NCBI GenBank assembly: GCA_946481065.1
Contig: CAMLMA010000007.1
Span: forward strand, 1 to 31,666
Source of the DNA: an uncultured Nitrosomonadales bacterium
GTDB taxonomy: Bacteria > Pseudomonadota > Gammaproteobacteria > Burkholderiales > Methylophilaceae
Direction of reading: 5' to 3'
DNA length: 31,666 bases
In this document: positions 16,677 to 24,865 of the stretch, one piece after another
Layout of the letters: the number at the start of each line of letters is the position of its first letter
How positions within the stretch are numbered: the first letter of the stretch is position 1
The notes under the pieces: generated by a model
The model's database searches: none
What the model was told of the DNA's origin: nothing
What the model saw: the letters and a program-made list of their open reading frames with translations, nothing else
Made by a program: the position numbers and the translations under genes

Positions 16677-19600
16677 CTAGCGACCGGTCGCGGCATCGCG
16701 ACCGATACGCTCGTCGATCCAGCCGAGGAGTTCTTCCACACCCAAGGGCCGGCTGATGAAATACCCCTGGATGATGTCGCAGCCGAGGTCATTGAGGATC
16801 TCCATCGTCGGTTCGTCTTCCACACCTTCCGCGACGACTTCGATCTTCAGGCTATGGGCGAGGCCGATCACGGCGCGCACGATCGAGATGGCCTCCTGCT
16901 GGTGCAGCAATTGACGGATGAAGGTCTGGTCGATCTTGATGGCATTGATGGGGAGCTTCTGCAAGTACTCCAGCGAGGAATAGCCGGTACCGAAATCGTC
17001 GATCGAGACGTGCACCCCACTCTCGCGGATACGGGTGAGGACGTCGCGCGAGCGCACAGGGTCGGACATGATGGCGCTCTCGGTGATCTCCAGCTCGAGG
17101 TAGTCTGCCGATAGCGCGTAATTCGCCAGCAGGTCGTCGATCTGCCCAGGCAAGGCCATGTCGAGCAGGTTGCGTGTGGATACGTTGACCGCGACGCCGG
17201 CGTTCAGGCCATGCGCGCGCCATTCCCGGCAAGTACGCATGGCATGCTCCAACACCCAGGCGGTGAATGGACGGATAAGCGATGTCAACTCGATCAGCGG
17301 GATGAACTGGCTGGGCGGGATCATGCCCTTCTGCGGATGGTTCCAGCGGATCAGCGCCTCAAAGCTGTCGATGCTGCGGTCGCGCAGGCGGATCTTGGGC
17401 TGAAAATGCAGGGTCAGCTGATTCTGTTCGATGGCTTGGTGCAGGTCGGACATCAGTGCCAGGTGCTCGGCAGTATTGATATCCGAGGTACTGTCATACA
17501 TGGCGACCATGGCCCCCGAACGTTTCGCGCTGTACATGGCGACATCGGCGCAGCGCAACAGCCCACCGGACTGCTCGCCATCCTCCGGGAAAGCGGTGAT
17601 GCCGATACTGGCGCCGATCTGGACGCGGATACCCGTGATCTCGACCGGCTGTTCGATCAGGCTGACCAGGTCCTGCGCGAGGTCGATGGCGGTCATGTTG
17701 CGAGGCAGGCTGGGCATGATGATGGCGAACTCGTCCCCACCCAGGCGTGCCAGGAAATAGCCGCGGCGCAGCCACTGCTTGAGCCTTGACGCGATCTGCA
17801 TGAGCAGCAAGTCGCCGGCATGATGGCCCAGCGCATCGTTGACTTCCTTGAAGCGATCGAGATCGATCATCATCAGGTGGAAGCTCTTGTTGGGCTTGGC
17901 ACATAGCTCCTGCAGGCGCTGGTTCAGCATCCTGCGGTTGGGCAGGCCGGTGAGCGAATCGTGCTGCGCCTGGAACTCCAGTGCCTGCTGCTGCAGCTTG
18001 CGTTCGGTGATATCGATGAAGGTGATGACCGCGCCACTGACCTGATCGTCACGATAGATCGGATACGACCAGTATTCGACCGGGAAGGTGCTGCCATCGC
18101 TGCGCGAGAAGATCTCCTCCTCCGAATGCGCCCTTCGACCGGCCTGCAGCGCACGGAATATCTCGCTATCCTCGGTGGGCAGACCCTCATCAGCGGGTCT
18201 GCCGGGCTGCATCAGTGCCAGCATATCCCTGCCGGCCAGCGCGTCCGGATCGTCATAGCCCAACAGACGCGCCAGCGCCGGGTTGGCGAACGTACAGCGC
18301 CCCTGCAGGTCGACCCCGCAAATGGCTTCCGCCGTCGATTCGAGCATCGAGCGGATCTGCTCGTCCCTGTCCGCGAGTCTGGCCCTTACTTGCGTCTCGT
18401 GCGTGATGTCCTTGATCGAGGCGATGATCGCAGGCGTGTCCTCGAAATCGATCGGGTAGGTCGCGACCTCGACCAGGATCTCCTCCCCGTTCTTTTTCAG
18501 GTGTCGCCAGGTATCCGTGCGCAGCTCATTCTCCCGGATCGCCTCGACGAAGGATTGCGCGCGTTGCAACTCGTTCCTCGGCAAGATGTCGGTCACCCCC
18601 ATGCGCAGGAACTCGTCGCGGCTGTAGCCATAATGCTTGATGGCGGCCTCATTGACCGCCAGGTATGCGAACTCCGCGCGCGCGAATATCCACATCGGAT
18701 TGGGATTGCGCTCGAACAGGTACCGGTATTGCTGCTCGCGCACCAGCGAGCGCTGGATCTTGTCGGCCATGTCGTCGATGTGATGGGCCAGCTGCCCCAA
18801 TTCGCCGCCCTTCACCCGTGGCTGCACCTGCAAGCCGAACTGACCCTGGCCGATGGCCTTGGTCGCTTCGATGAGGGTCTGGATGCGCCTCAGAACAAAA
18901 GCCTGCACGCCGAACAGCGAGATCGCGAACACCAGCAAGGCGCTGAAGAACATGATGCCGAGCACGAGGAAATAATAGCGTCGCGATTCCTTCAGCATCG
19001 ATTCCATCGGTGTGGCGATGACGATGGAGATCGCGTCCCTGTCAAGGATGCCGCGCAAGCGTGAAGTGGCGAAGATCCACGACATGTCGTCTTGCGCCCG
19101 GTAGATCTCGGCATTGGCCGACGCGCCAGGCGCAGCCCGTGCCCAGATCTCCCGGGCATGATCCAAGACCCAGTGCGACCCCTGCTGACGCGACTGCACG
19201 AGCAGCTTGCCGTTACGGTCGAACATGAAGAGGATCCCGTCCGTGGGCAGCTCGATCTCATCGACCGTCTGTTTCAATGTTTCGAGATTGATGGCGGCAT
19301 ACGCGATGGCGACGATGCGACCATCGGCTTCATAGACTGGCAACGCCATGCCCAGGCTGGGGATGCCGGTGACGCGACCGACGTGATAATCGCCCACGGC
19401 AAAGCTACCCGTTGCGAGCGCGCGGATGAAATACTGGCGGTCCCTGACGTTCAGCTTGCGCGTCATGGGCTCGCCGCTGCAGAGGATATCGCCCTTCAGG
19501 TTCGCCACGCCGAGATTGCTGTAGCGCGTGTTCTTGCCGAGCACGTTGGTGAGGTAACGCTCGCATTTCGGCCAATCACCGGCGATCACCGCCGGCGTAT

Positions 19601-19820
19601 GGCTGATACCGACCAGCAATTCCTGTGTCCCTTCGACCAGGCCGCCCTGGTATTGGGAAGCGAGCTGGGCGAGTTTGTAAGCGTTCTCCAGCGCATCGGA
19701 TTCGATACGTTCGCCTTCATAGACGGCGTTGTAGATGACGACGACCAGTGGCGGGATGGATGACAGGCAGATCAGTAAAATCAGGCGAACGCGTAAGCTA
19801 TCGAGCCATTTGAGATCCAA
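16677..19820 (-). CDS. Cache-HAMP-PAS-PAS-GGDEF-EAL cyclic-di-GMP sensor protein
   Basis: This 1047-residue membrane protein carries both cyclic-di-GMP enzyme types. In order: a membrane helix (about 11-30), a periplasmic Cache-like sensor (about 35-275, with DRQYFIRALATGSFAVGDYHVGRVTGIPSLGMALPV in parts), a second helix (about 283-310), HAMP (310-365), two PAS domains (about 368-490 and 495-615), GGDEF (about 630-790) and EAL (about 800-1040). The GGDEF motif is intact at 694-698, but the inhibitory RxxD site reads RRGY, so product inhibition is probably lost. EAL (821-823, in FEALIRW) and DDFGTGYSS are also intact, so synthesis and breakdown are both possible. The start is TTG with GGAG 8 nt upstream. 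It faces away from the next diguanylate cyclase. The ligand is unknown; such Cache domains often sense small organic molecules. Confidence 0.93.
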   Translation of the reverse strand: MDLKWLDSLRVRLILLICLSSIPPLVVVIYNAVYEGERIESDALENAYKLAQLASQYQGGLVEGTQELLVGISHTPAVIAGDWPKCERYLTNVLGKNTRYSNLGVANLKGDILCSGEPMTRKLNVRDRQYFIRALATGSFAVGDYHVGRVTGIPSLGMALPVYEADGRIVAIAYAAINLETLKQTVDEIELPTDGILFMFDRNGKLLVQSRQQGSHWVLDHAREIWARAAPGASANAEIYRAQDDMSWIFATSRLRGILDRDAISIVIATPMESMLKESRRYYFLVLGIMFFSALLVFAISLFGVQAFVLRRIQTLIEATKAIGQGQFGLQVQPRVKGGELGQLAHHIDDMADKIQRSLVREQQYRYLFERNPNPMWIFARAEFAYLAVNEAAIKHYGYSRDEFLRMGVTDILPRNELQRAQSFVEAIRENELRTDTWRHLKKNGEEILVEVATYPIDFEDTPAIIASIKDITHETQVRARLADRDEQIRSMLESTAEAICGVDLQGRCTFANPALARLLGYDDPDALAGRDMLALMQPGRPADEGLPTEDSEIFRALQAGRRAHSEEEIFSRSDGSTFPVEYWSYPIYRDDQVSGAVITFIDITERKLQQQALEFQAQHDSLTGLPNRRMLNQRLQELCAKPNKSFHLMMIDLDRFKEVNDALGHHAGDLLLMQIASRLKQWLRRGYFLARLGGDEFAIIMPSLPRNMTAIDLAQDLVSLIEQPVEITGIRVQIGASIGITAFPEDGEQSGGLLRCADVAMYSAKRSGAMVAMYDSTSDINTAEHLALMSDLHQAIEQNQLTLHFQPKIRLRDRSIDSFEALIRWNHPQKGMIPPSQFIPLIELTSLIRPFTAWVLEHAMRTCREWRAHGLNAGVAVNVSTRNLLDMALPGQIDDLLANYALSADYLELEITESAIMSDPVRSRDVLTRIRESGVHVSIDDFGTGYSSLEYLQKLPINAIKIDQTFIRQLLHQQEAISIVRAVIGLAHSLKIEVVAEGVEDEPTMEILNDLGCDIIQGYFISRPLGVEELLGWIDERIGRDAATGR

Positions 19821-20051
19821 AACGAATTCTCCGTCTCCCCGATGTCATGTAGGTTGTTTTTATTTTTCGGTCTCTTGCACGCGAGGCCTATTCAACATTT
19901 ATCCATAGTTCGATTATTTAGTAAACGCCTGCAAAGATGGCACTACCGTAGATTGTCAGTAGGTGCCGGAATCAATTCGCGGATACGGTAACTTTCGCTG
20001 CGGATTTACGTCATACTGGATATGCAAACTCGTGCGCAACAAGGTATTGCC

Positions 20052-21458
20052 ATGAACCAACCGCTCACTCAGCAAGAACAGCTACGCCTGGCGGAAATCC
20101 AACGCTACGAGATCCTCGACACCCCACCGGAAAACGATTTTGACGACCTGGTCAAACTCGCTGCGCTGATCTTCAAGGTCCCCATCTCCACCGTCACCAT
20201 CGTCGATGAACATCGCCAATGGTTCAAGGCCGCGGTCGGCCTCGACGTGCCAGAGACGCCTCGCGACATTTCATTCTGCACGCATGCGATCGAGCTGGAG
20301 CAACCGCTGGTAGTGGAAGACACCGCCAAAGATCCACGTTTCTCGGCGAACCCGCTGGTGCTCGGCGCACCGCACCTGGGGTTTTATGCCGGGATCCCGC
20401 TACGCACCAGCGAGAACTACGCCATCGGCACCTTCTGCATCATGGATCAGGCGCCGCGAGAGTTCAGCAAGGCAGAGCTCGAGATCCTGCGCGTCCTGGC
20501 CAATCAGGCCATGAAGCTACTGGAGCTGCGCGCCGAGAAGATCAAGCTGCGCGAGAGCGAACAACGCTGGAAATTCGCGCTGGAAGGCGCAGGCGACGGG
20601 GTCTGGGACTGGAACATCCAGACCGGCGAAACCGTCTTCAGTCCACAGTGGAAAGCCATGCTCGGCTATGCGGACGCTGAGCTTGAAAACAGTTACGAGA
20701 CCTGGGAATCGCTGGTGCATCCAGACGACAGGAGCCCCCTACGGTCACAACTGGAGGATTACCTGCACGGCAAAGCCGAGAACTACCGTATCGAGCATCG
20801 CCTGCGCTGCAAGAATGGCGAATGGAAATGGATCCTGGCGCGCGGCATGGTGGTCGCGCGTGATGCGCACGGCAAGCCGCTGCGCATGGTCGGCACGCAT
20901 ACTGACATCTCTGTCCGCAAGGCCTCGGAAGAGCTGATCTGGCGCCAGGCCAACTTCGATGCGCTTACCAGCCTGCCCAATCGCCGCATGTTCTTCGACC
21001 GGCTGAAGGAGGCGATCAAGCGCGCGGCTCGCAACCGGCATACCTTCGCGTTACTGTTCATCGACCTCGACGGCTTCAAGCAGGTCAACGACACGCTGGG
21101 GCATCAGGCTGGCGACAAGCTGCTGATACAGGTCAGCAAACGCATCGCCGCGACCATTCGCGCCAGCGACACCTTGTCACGACTGGCAGGCGACGAATTC
21201 ACCGTCATCCTGAGCGATATCGATCACATCGACCAGGTCGGCAAGATCGCCGACAAGATCCTCGCCCAGCTCAACCGCCCGTTCAAGATCGGTAAATCGC
21301 ATGCCAGCATCTCCGGCAGCATCGGCATCTCGCTCTACCCGATGGATGGTGTAGATGCGGATACGCTCATCAATGCCGCTGATACGGCGATGTACGCCGC
21401 CAAGGAACAGGGCAAACACTGCTGGGTACATCTGCCGTCAACACCCGCCACAAGCTGA
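20052..21458 (+). CDS. GAF-PAS-GGDEF diguanylate cyclase
   Basis: This soluble 468-residue protein should make cyclic di-GMP. A GAF domain (about 15-165; RYEILDTPPENDFDDLVKLAA is typical of this class) is followed by a PAS domain with PAC segment (about 180-305; WDWNIQTGETVFSPQW, WKWILARGMVVARD) and a GGDEF domain (about 310-465). The active-site motif is AGDEF at 379-383; Gly-to-Ala at the first position is tolerated in some active enzymes. The inhibitory site RASD (370-373) is intact, so feedback control is likely. I chose the ATG with AAGG 7 nt upstream; another in-frame ATG 30 nt earlier has a weaker site. It is divergent from the Cache-GGDEF-EAL gene across a 200-nt gap, which suggests a related role. 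Confidence 0.9.
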   Translation: MNQPLTQQEQLRLAEIQRYEILDTPPENDFDDLVKLAALIFKVPISTVTIVDEHRQWFKAAVGLDVPETPRDISFCTHAIELEQPLVVEDTAKDPRFSANPLVLGAPHLGFYAGIPLRTSENYAIGTFCIMDQAPREFSKAELEILRVLANQAMKLLELRAEKIKLRESEQRWKFALEGAGDGVWDWNIQTGETVFSPQWKAMLGYADAELENSYETWESLVHPDDRSPLRSQLEDYLHGKAENYRIEHRLRCKNGEWKWILARGMVVARDAHGKPLRMVGTHTDISVRKASEELIWRQANFDALTSLPNRRMFFDRLKEAIKRAARNRHTFALLFIDLDGFKQVNDTLGHQAGDKLLIQVSKRIAATIRASDTLSRLAGDEFTVILSDIDHIDQVGKIADKILAQLNRPFKIGKSHASISGSIGISLYPMDGVDADTLINAADTAMYAAKEQGKHCWVHLPSTPATS

Positions 21459-21589
21459 ATCGGCCGGTTGCAAGCAGAGGCATCAGCGAAGTCTGCCGGA
21501 ACGCTGGTTACGCCGCACCCGATCCGCTCGGGTCGATCACATCGTCTAGCATTGCGCCGCCTGGCATTACACTTCCTGGCATCACACCC

Positions 21590-22156
21590 CTAGCTGAGGG
21601 CGACCGCCAAGGCTGTTGCAGATAGCACCAACGCCAGCGCAGACATGATCACGGCAGCGAGGTTGAGCATGAACTGCATGCGTTGCTTGCGATTGAATTC
21701 CGGCCCGTCTTCCGCACCATCGTCCGCCTGCTGGTTGGCATGCAGCAATAACATCACTTGACGCACCATCTCGGCATCGAACTTGTAGGGGTCGAAGCTC
21801 GCATGGCCGTGCTGCTTGAGCAGCTGGTTCATCTGCACCTCAAGCGGCACATACTTCATCGCCCAGTCGATGAACGACAGCTTCTGGATGGATTTGCGCG
21901 ACAGCAGCTTGAGATCCTTGTGACGCGGATCCTTCTGCAGTTTGGCGTACAAGGTATCGACCGCGGACGATTCGCCTTCCAGGCACTGGAAGAAATTACC
22001 GTCACCGAAATAGAGCACGCCGACCAGGCCGTTCTTGCGGTTGTTGACGCGGGATTTTGCAAGGATGCGGGCGACGTTGGGTTCGATATCGCTGCCGTTG
22101 CCGACCGGGGCAAAGGTCGAGCGACTGATGTAGATGATGCGGGTCAATGAGGCCAT
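21590..22156 (-). CDS. BLUF-domain blue-light sensor with C-terminal membrane helix
   Basis: BLUF domains bind FAD and switch on blue light through a Tyr-Gln hydrogen-bond network. In this 188-residue protein the key residues are all present: Tyr9 (IIYISRS), Asn38/Asn39 (RVNNRKNGLVGVL), Gln57 (FFQCLEGE) and Trp98 in the SFIDWAMKY segment. Residues about 103-155 are a helical, charged linker. The last 27 residues (FMLNLAAVIMSALALVLSATALAVALS, in parts) form a single hydrophobic helix, so the sensor is probably fixed to the inner membrane by its tail. No output domain is present. AAGG lies 8 nt before the ATG. It is the last gene of an operon with a class III cyclase and a 102-residue unknown, which makes the cyclase its likely target; that is inference. 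Confidence 0.92.
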   Translation of the reverse strand: MASLTRIIYISRSTFAPVGNGSDIEPNVARILAKSRVNNRKNGLVGVLYFGDGNFFQCLEGESSAVDTLYAKLQKDPRHKDLKLLSRKSIQKLSFIDWAMKYVPLEVQMNQLLKQHGHASFDPYKFDAEMVRQVMLLLHANQQADDGAEDGPEFNRKQRMQFMLNLAAVIMSALALVLSATALAVALS

Positions 22157-22178
22157 GGGATTACCTTGTCAGTGGGCG

Positions 22179-22487
22179 TTAGAGGGTTTTGGCGGGTTTT
22201 TTCCTGAGGGCATCCGGCATGACCAGATTTTCGGGGTCCCAGCCCTCGATCTCCAGGATCTGCTTCAGGCATTCCTCCATCAAGGCATGCGCCTGCTCGG
22301 CGGCGGCGGCGATGGTGTTGTGCACAAGCTGGTCATTGATGGTGTCGTTCGCGCAATTCATCTGGTACTCATACAGCTCGCGCAACTCGAAGATGGTGCG
22401 GCAGACCTGGGCTGGACAGGCGCACTGGTAGACCAGCGCCTGGTCGATCACCTTGCTGATCTGGGCGGGTTGGAATTGTTCTTTCAT
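22179..22487 (-). CDS. Small Cys-containing helical protein of unknown function, in cyclase-BLUF operon
   Basis: I do not recognise this 102-residue protein. It is predicted mostly helical, with five cysteines: C22, C24 and C29 in YQCACPAQVCR, then C45 and C73. Close cysteines could bind metal or a cofactor or react to redox state, but that is only a possibility. The C-terminus is basic (RKKPAKTL). Its ATG overlaps the stop of the cyclase gene (ATGA), with GGAG 9 nt upstream, and the BLUF gene begins 22 nt after its stop. The tight coupling suggests it links or regulates its two neighbours. Confidence 0.8.
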   Translation of the reverse strand: MKEQFQPAQISKVIDQALVYQCACPAQVCRTIFELRELYEYQMNCANDTINDQLVHNTIAAAAEQAHALMEECLKQILEIEGWDPENLVMPDALRKKPAKTL

Positions 22488-23530
22488 TTAAGCAGTCTCC
22501 TGGGGGATGAGTTGAGGTCGAAAGCGACGCAATCGATTTCGTTGTCGAAGCCTCGAATGGAAATACCGCCGATCTGTCTCGGCTCGGGGTTGCGCAGATG
22601 CGCGATACTGTTGACGCGTTTGGTGGTGATGACTTCGCCGGCGTTCGCCATGCTACACAGCCGCGCAGCCAGATGGACATTGGCGCCGATGACGTCGTAC
22701 TGCCGGCGTTGGCCAGCATGGTGCGAATCACCGATCAGCCCCGCCAGCACCAGGCCTTCGGTGATGCCGATGCCACAGGCCAGTCGCTGATCCTTGCTAT
22801 CCTCGGCGAGCTCCAGCCCGCAGCGCAGGGCCAGGTACGAGCGCCCCATGCCCTTGAAGATGGCCATCACGCCGTCGCCGGTATATTTGATGACCGAGCC
22901 TTCGTATTGCTGGATCTTCTTCGCCTGCGCGCTGAGCAGTCGGTTGAGCGTATCGAAGAAATCGCGCGGCGGCATCTCGGTGATGAGCTGGGAAGAGCCG
23001 CGGATATCGGTGAACAACACCGCCGCCTCGAACAGCTCGGCTTCGCTGTCGAATTCGTTATCGAGCGCCGTCAGCGCGCCTTCCGGCACCAGTTGCGCGA
23101 GTTTGTCCGCCCGGTTCTCCAGTTCACGCGTGACCAGCTTGACCTTGAGCAGGTCTTCCACCGCCATATAGAAGCGTTCGTCCGAGAGCGGTTTCTCGAT
23201 GATGATGTCGATGCATTCCGCCTGTTTAGCCAGCTCGCGCACAGCCTTCAGTGCCGGACCGGGCGAAACGATGGCGATGATGGCGCTGTGCGGGCTGATC
23301 AGCTTGATGGTGCTACAGGCGATCAGGCTGTCCGGATATTGCGAGTGATAGTTGAAGATCACGACATCCGGCTTGGTCGTCTGCAAGACGCGCGGCAATG
23401 CCAGCGCGTGCGCGACATGCTGGACATCGGTGATATTGCGCCGCTGGAGATCATCGAGGATGACCGAGGAGGTATAGCTGTCGCTATCCACGAGTAATAA
23501 CCTTGGGGTTTGCATCATCCTGTCTTTCAT
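22484..23530 (-). CDS. Receiver-like/class III adenylate cyclase
   Basis: This 348-residue protein has an N-terminal receiver-like domain (about 8-130) and a C-terminal class III nucleotidyl cyclase domain (about 165-340). In the receiver the acidic pair (D15, D17) and Lys113 remain, but the phospho-acceptor position is Asn60 (DVVIFNYHS), so normal phosphorylation is unlikely. The cyclase has both metal Asp residues (D175 in FTDIRGSS, D219 in KYTGDG), the adenine-selecting pair Lys215 and Asp279, and the transition-state Arg290. The usual Asn in VNLAAR is His286 (VHLAAR). The Lys/Asp pair points to ATP, giving cAMP. The start could also be one of two ATGs four to five codons in. It is first in an operon with a small Cys protein and a BLUF sensor, so light control is a reasonable hypothesis. 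Confidence 0.9.
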   Translation of the reverse strand: MKDRMMQTPRLLLVDSDSYTSSVILDDLQRRNITDVQHVAHALALPRVLQTTKPDVVIFNYHSQYPDSLIACSTIKLISPHSAIIAIVSPGPALKAVRELAKQAECIDIIIEKPLSDERFYMAVEDLLKVKLVTRELENRADKLAQLVPEGALTALDNEFDSEAELFEAAVLFTDIRGSSQLITEMPPRDFFDTLNRLLSAQAKKIQQYEGSVIKYTGDGVMAIFKGMGRSYLALRCGLELAEDSKDQRLACGIGITEGLVLAGLIGDSHHAGQRRQYDVIGANVHLAARLCSMANAGEVITTKRVNSIAHLRNPEPRQIGGISIRGFDNEIDCVAFDLNSSPRRLLK

Positions 23531-23549
23531 TGGTCGCTATCACGAGGTA

Positions 23550-23571
23550 GGTGGCGCCAGATTGCGCCACC
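23550..23571. other. GC-rich hairpin just upstream of the cyclase gene
   Basis: GGTGGCGC (23550-23557) and GCGCCACC (23564-23571) are perfect 8-bp arms around a 6-nt loop, ending 19 nt before the cyclase start. In the minus-strand mRNA it would sit in the 5' leader and could affect translation. There is no T run, so it is not a terminator. Confidence 0.4.
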
Positions 23572-23739
23572 GTCCTACGACCCTGGCAAGGGCAAAAAGA
23601 TTCCATGCGGCCGTATCGATCGTGGTCGTCACTAGCGCCAGCTGACCAAGTCATCTCGACAGGCGCACAAGGCGGTTATTGGCCTTACGCCGAGTTTTAC
23701 CCTGCGCCTCTGACATAGCACAGACTTAAAAAAATCCTA

Positions 23740-23870
23740 CAGACGTTTCAGCGTTACCCCTACGTCGTCGGAGGATGTCAGCCTTTAGGATGTGCACATG
23801 GGCGTCTGACATGTTCGCTCATACTTCCACTTCAAGGTGCCTGCATCTCCCCGAGCAGGCACTTTTTTTT
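23740..23870 (+). ncRNA. Candidate small RNA ending in a strong intrinsic terminator
   Basis: A textbook terminator ends here on the plus strand, but no plus-strand gene lies upstream for more than 2 kb, so a short non-coding transcript is the simplest explanation. The stretch before it can fold: ATGTCAG (23774-23780) pairs with CTGACAT (23806-23812), enclosing a palindrome ATGTGCACAT. Several GGA triplets occur (near 23769-23774 and 23788), a feature of CsrA-binding RNAs, though too few to claim. The 5' end is a guess; no convincing promoter was found. It matches no RNA family I recognise (not 6S, SRP RNA or tmRNA). A 64-residue reading frame through it crosses the terminator and is not credible. 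It is the main feature of the otherwise empty 545-nt gap between the cyclase and hemerythrin genes. Confidence 0.35.
23837..23870 (+). terminator. Strong rho-independent terminator without an upstream gene
   Basis: GTGCCTGC (23837-23844) and GCAGGCAC (23855-23862) form a perfect 8-bp stem with a 10-nt loop, followed by eight T residues. It works only on the plus strand. Confidence 0.9.
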
Positions 23871-24027
23871 CGCTTGCGATATGGAGGCCATCAGCCAGCA
23901 CATAAGTCGCCTGTTGAGGCCAGCGCTTATGGGCGATGCGGGTGCTCGATCTCTGTGGATGCCTGGTGAACGTGACGCGCCATGCTGCGCATGGCTGTTC
24001 GTCGTGATCTATCGTGCAGCAAGCGAT

Positions 24028-24056
24028 AAAAAAGCCCGGATCAACCGGGCTCTTTT
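24028..24056 (-). terminator. Terminator after the hemerythrin gene
   Basis: On the minus strand AGCCCGG-TTGAT-CCGGGCT is followed by a T run, starting 21 nt after the hemerythrin stop. The plus strand also reads CCGGGCTCTTTT, so some termination from the other side is possible. Confidence 0.85.
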
Positions 24057-24076
24057 ACAGGCATCGGCAACGCAGG

Positions 24077-24658
24077 CTAATGCTGGGTATGCGCCCGCAA
24101 CGCGATGGATCTCAGATACGACAAACTCAGATCGCCATTGAGCTTCATGAAATCCTGCTTCAGTGATTGCTTACGTGCCATGATCTTGTCACCGAGTTCA
24201 TCAAGATCACAACCCGATCGCTGCATCTTGGGGAACATCTCTTTCTCTTCCTCTTTCACGTGGTGCTGGATGTATTCACCAAGCACGGTGACCTTGGCGT
24301 CATACATCGCGTCGTCGGGATCCATCTCCTGGATCTGGGCGATCAGCGCCTTTGCGCTTTCGTGCTCGACTTCTGCCTCATTGAGCAGATCCCCGGCGTC
24401 GAGGGCTGCACGCGCAGCAGGATAGAAAAGCTCCTCCTCGACCTGGGTATGAATGAGCAATTCCATGCATATCTGGTTGGCGATCTGCACCTTGCCCTTG
24501 GCATCGTTCTTACTGGCACATTGGTCGAACTGCTTGAACATCTTCTTGACCTCGGCATGATCCTTGGTCAATAGCTTCAGCGCGTCCTGCGATGTCGCAC
24601 GCGCATGGGTCTTTGCTCTGCTTGTACGTTTGTGGGTGGATGTCGTGGTCGTGGCCAT
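24077..24658 (-). CDS. Hemerythrin HHE-domain protein
   Basis: Hemerythrin-type four-helix bundles bind a di-iron centre and handle oxygen, nitric oxide or iron stress. In this 193-residue protein the ligand pattern is visible: His34 (KDHAEVKKMF), His70 and Glu74 (HTQVEEELFYPA), His99, and His132/133 with Glu137 (QHHVKEEEKEMFP). Residues 1-24 are a Thr/Lys/Arg-rich tail (THKRTSRAKTHARATS) not part of the fold, similar to tails of histone-like or DNA-binding proteins; whether it binds DNA is unknown. AAGGAGAG precedes the ATG by 6 nt. It is a single-gene unit with its own terminator, beside other stress-type genes. A perfect TTGACA lies on the minus strand near 24749-24754, but no matching -10 is at normal spacing. 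Confidence 0.9.
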   Translation of the reverse strand: MATTTTSTHKRTSRAKTHARATSQDALKLLTKDHAEVKKMFKQFDQCASKNDAKGKVQIANQICMELLIHTQVEEELFYPAARAALDAGDLLNEAEVEHESAKALIAQIQEMDPDDAMYDAKVTVLGEYIQHHVKEEEKEMFPKMQRSGCDLDELGDKIMARKQSLKQDFMKLNGDLSLSYLRSIALRAHTQH

Positions 24659-24865
24659 TGAGCTCTCCTTGGTAAGTCGATCAGTGATGGATCGGGGTAT
24701 ATCCCGAATGAAACGAAACCCAAGGTTACGCCCTGTGAAGTTGTCAAATCATCCATATCCGACTGATACACCTGTAGGCGAAATTGGCGAAGCGAGCGCC
24801 GCAAAAAAGCCCGTCGAGCATTAACTCGTCGAGCCGGGTCATCCACCGCCACCATTTCTGAATAT

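Noticed and set aside
17961..19064. Long plus-strand open frame (367 codons) opposite the GGDEF-EAL gene
   Set aside because: Antisense shadow; rich in Asp/Arg as expected from the complementary codons, with no domain.
22598..23497. Plus-strand open frame (299 codons) opposite the cyclase
   Set aside because: Antisense shadow; no ribosome site or domain.
23775..23969. 64-codon plus-strand frame upstream of hemerythrin
   Set aside because: It reads through a strong terminator at 23837-23870 and its Shine-Dalgarno abuts the ATG with no spacing.
24564..24824. 86-codon plus-strand frame between hemerythrin and the PA2169-family gene
   Set aside because: Begins opposite the hemerythrin N-terminus, has no ribosome site and no recognisable features.
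24802..24836. Second terminator-like element after the PA2169-family gene
   Set aside because: It has a T run on the minus strand, but the arms (CCCG, CGAG) are short and pair asymmetrically, so it is not a convincing stem.
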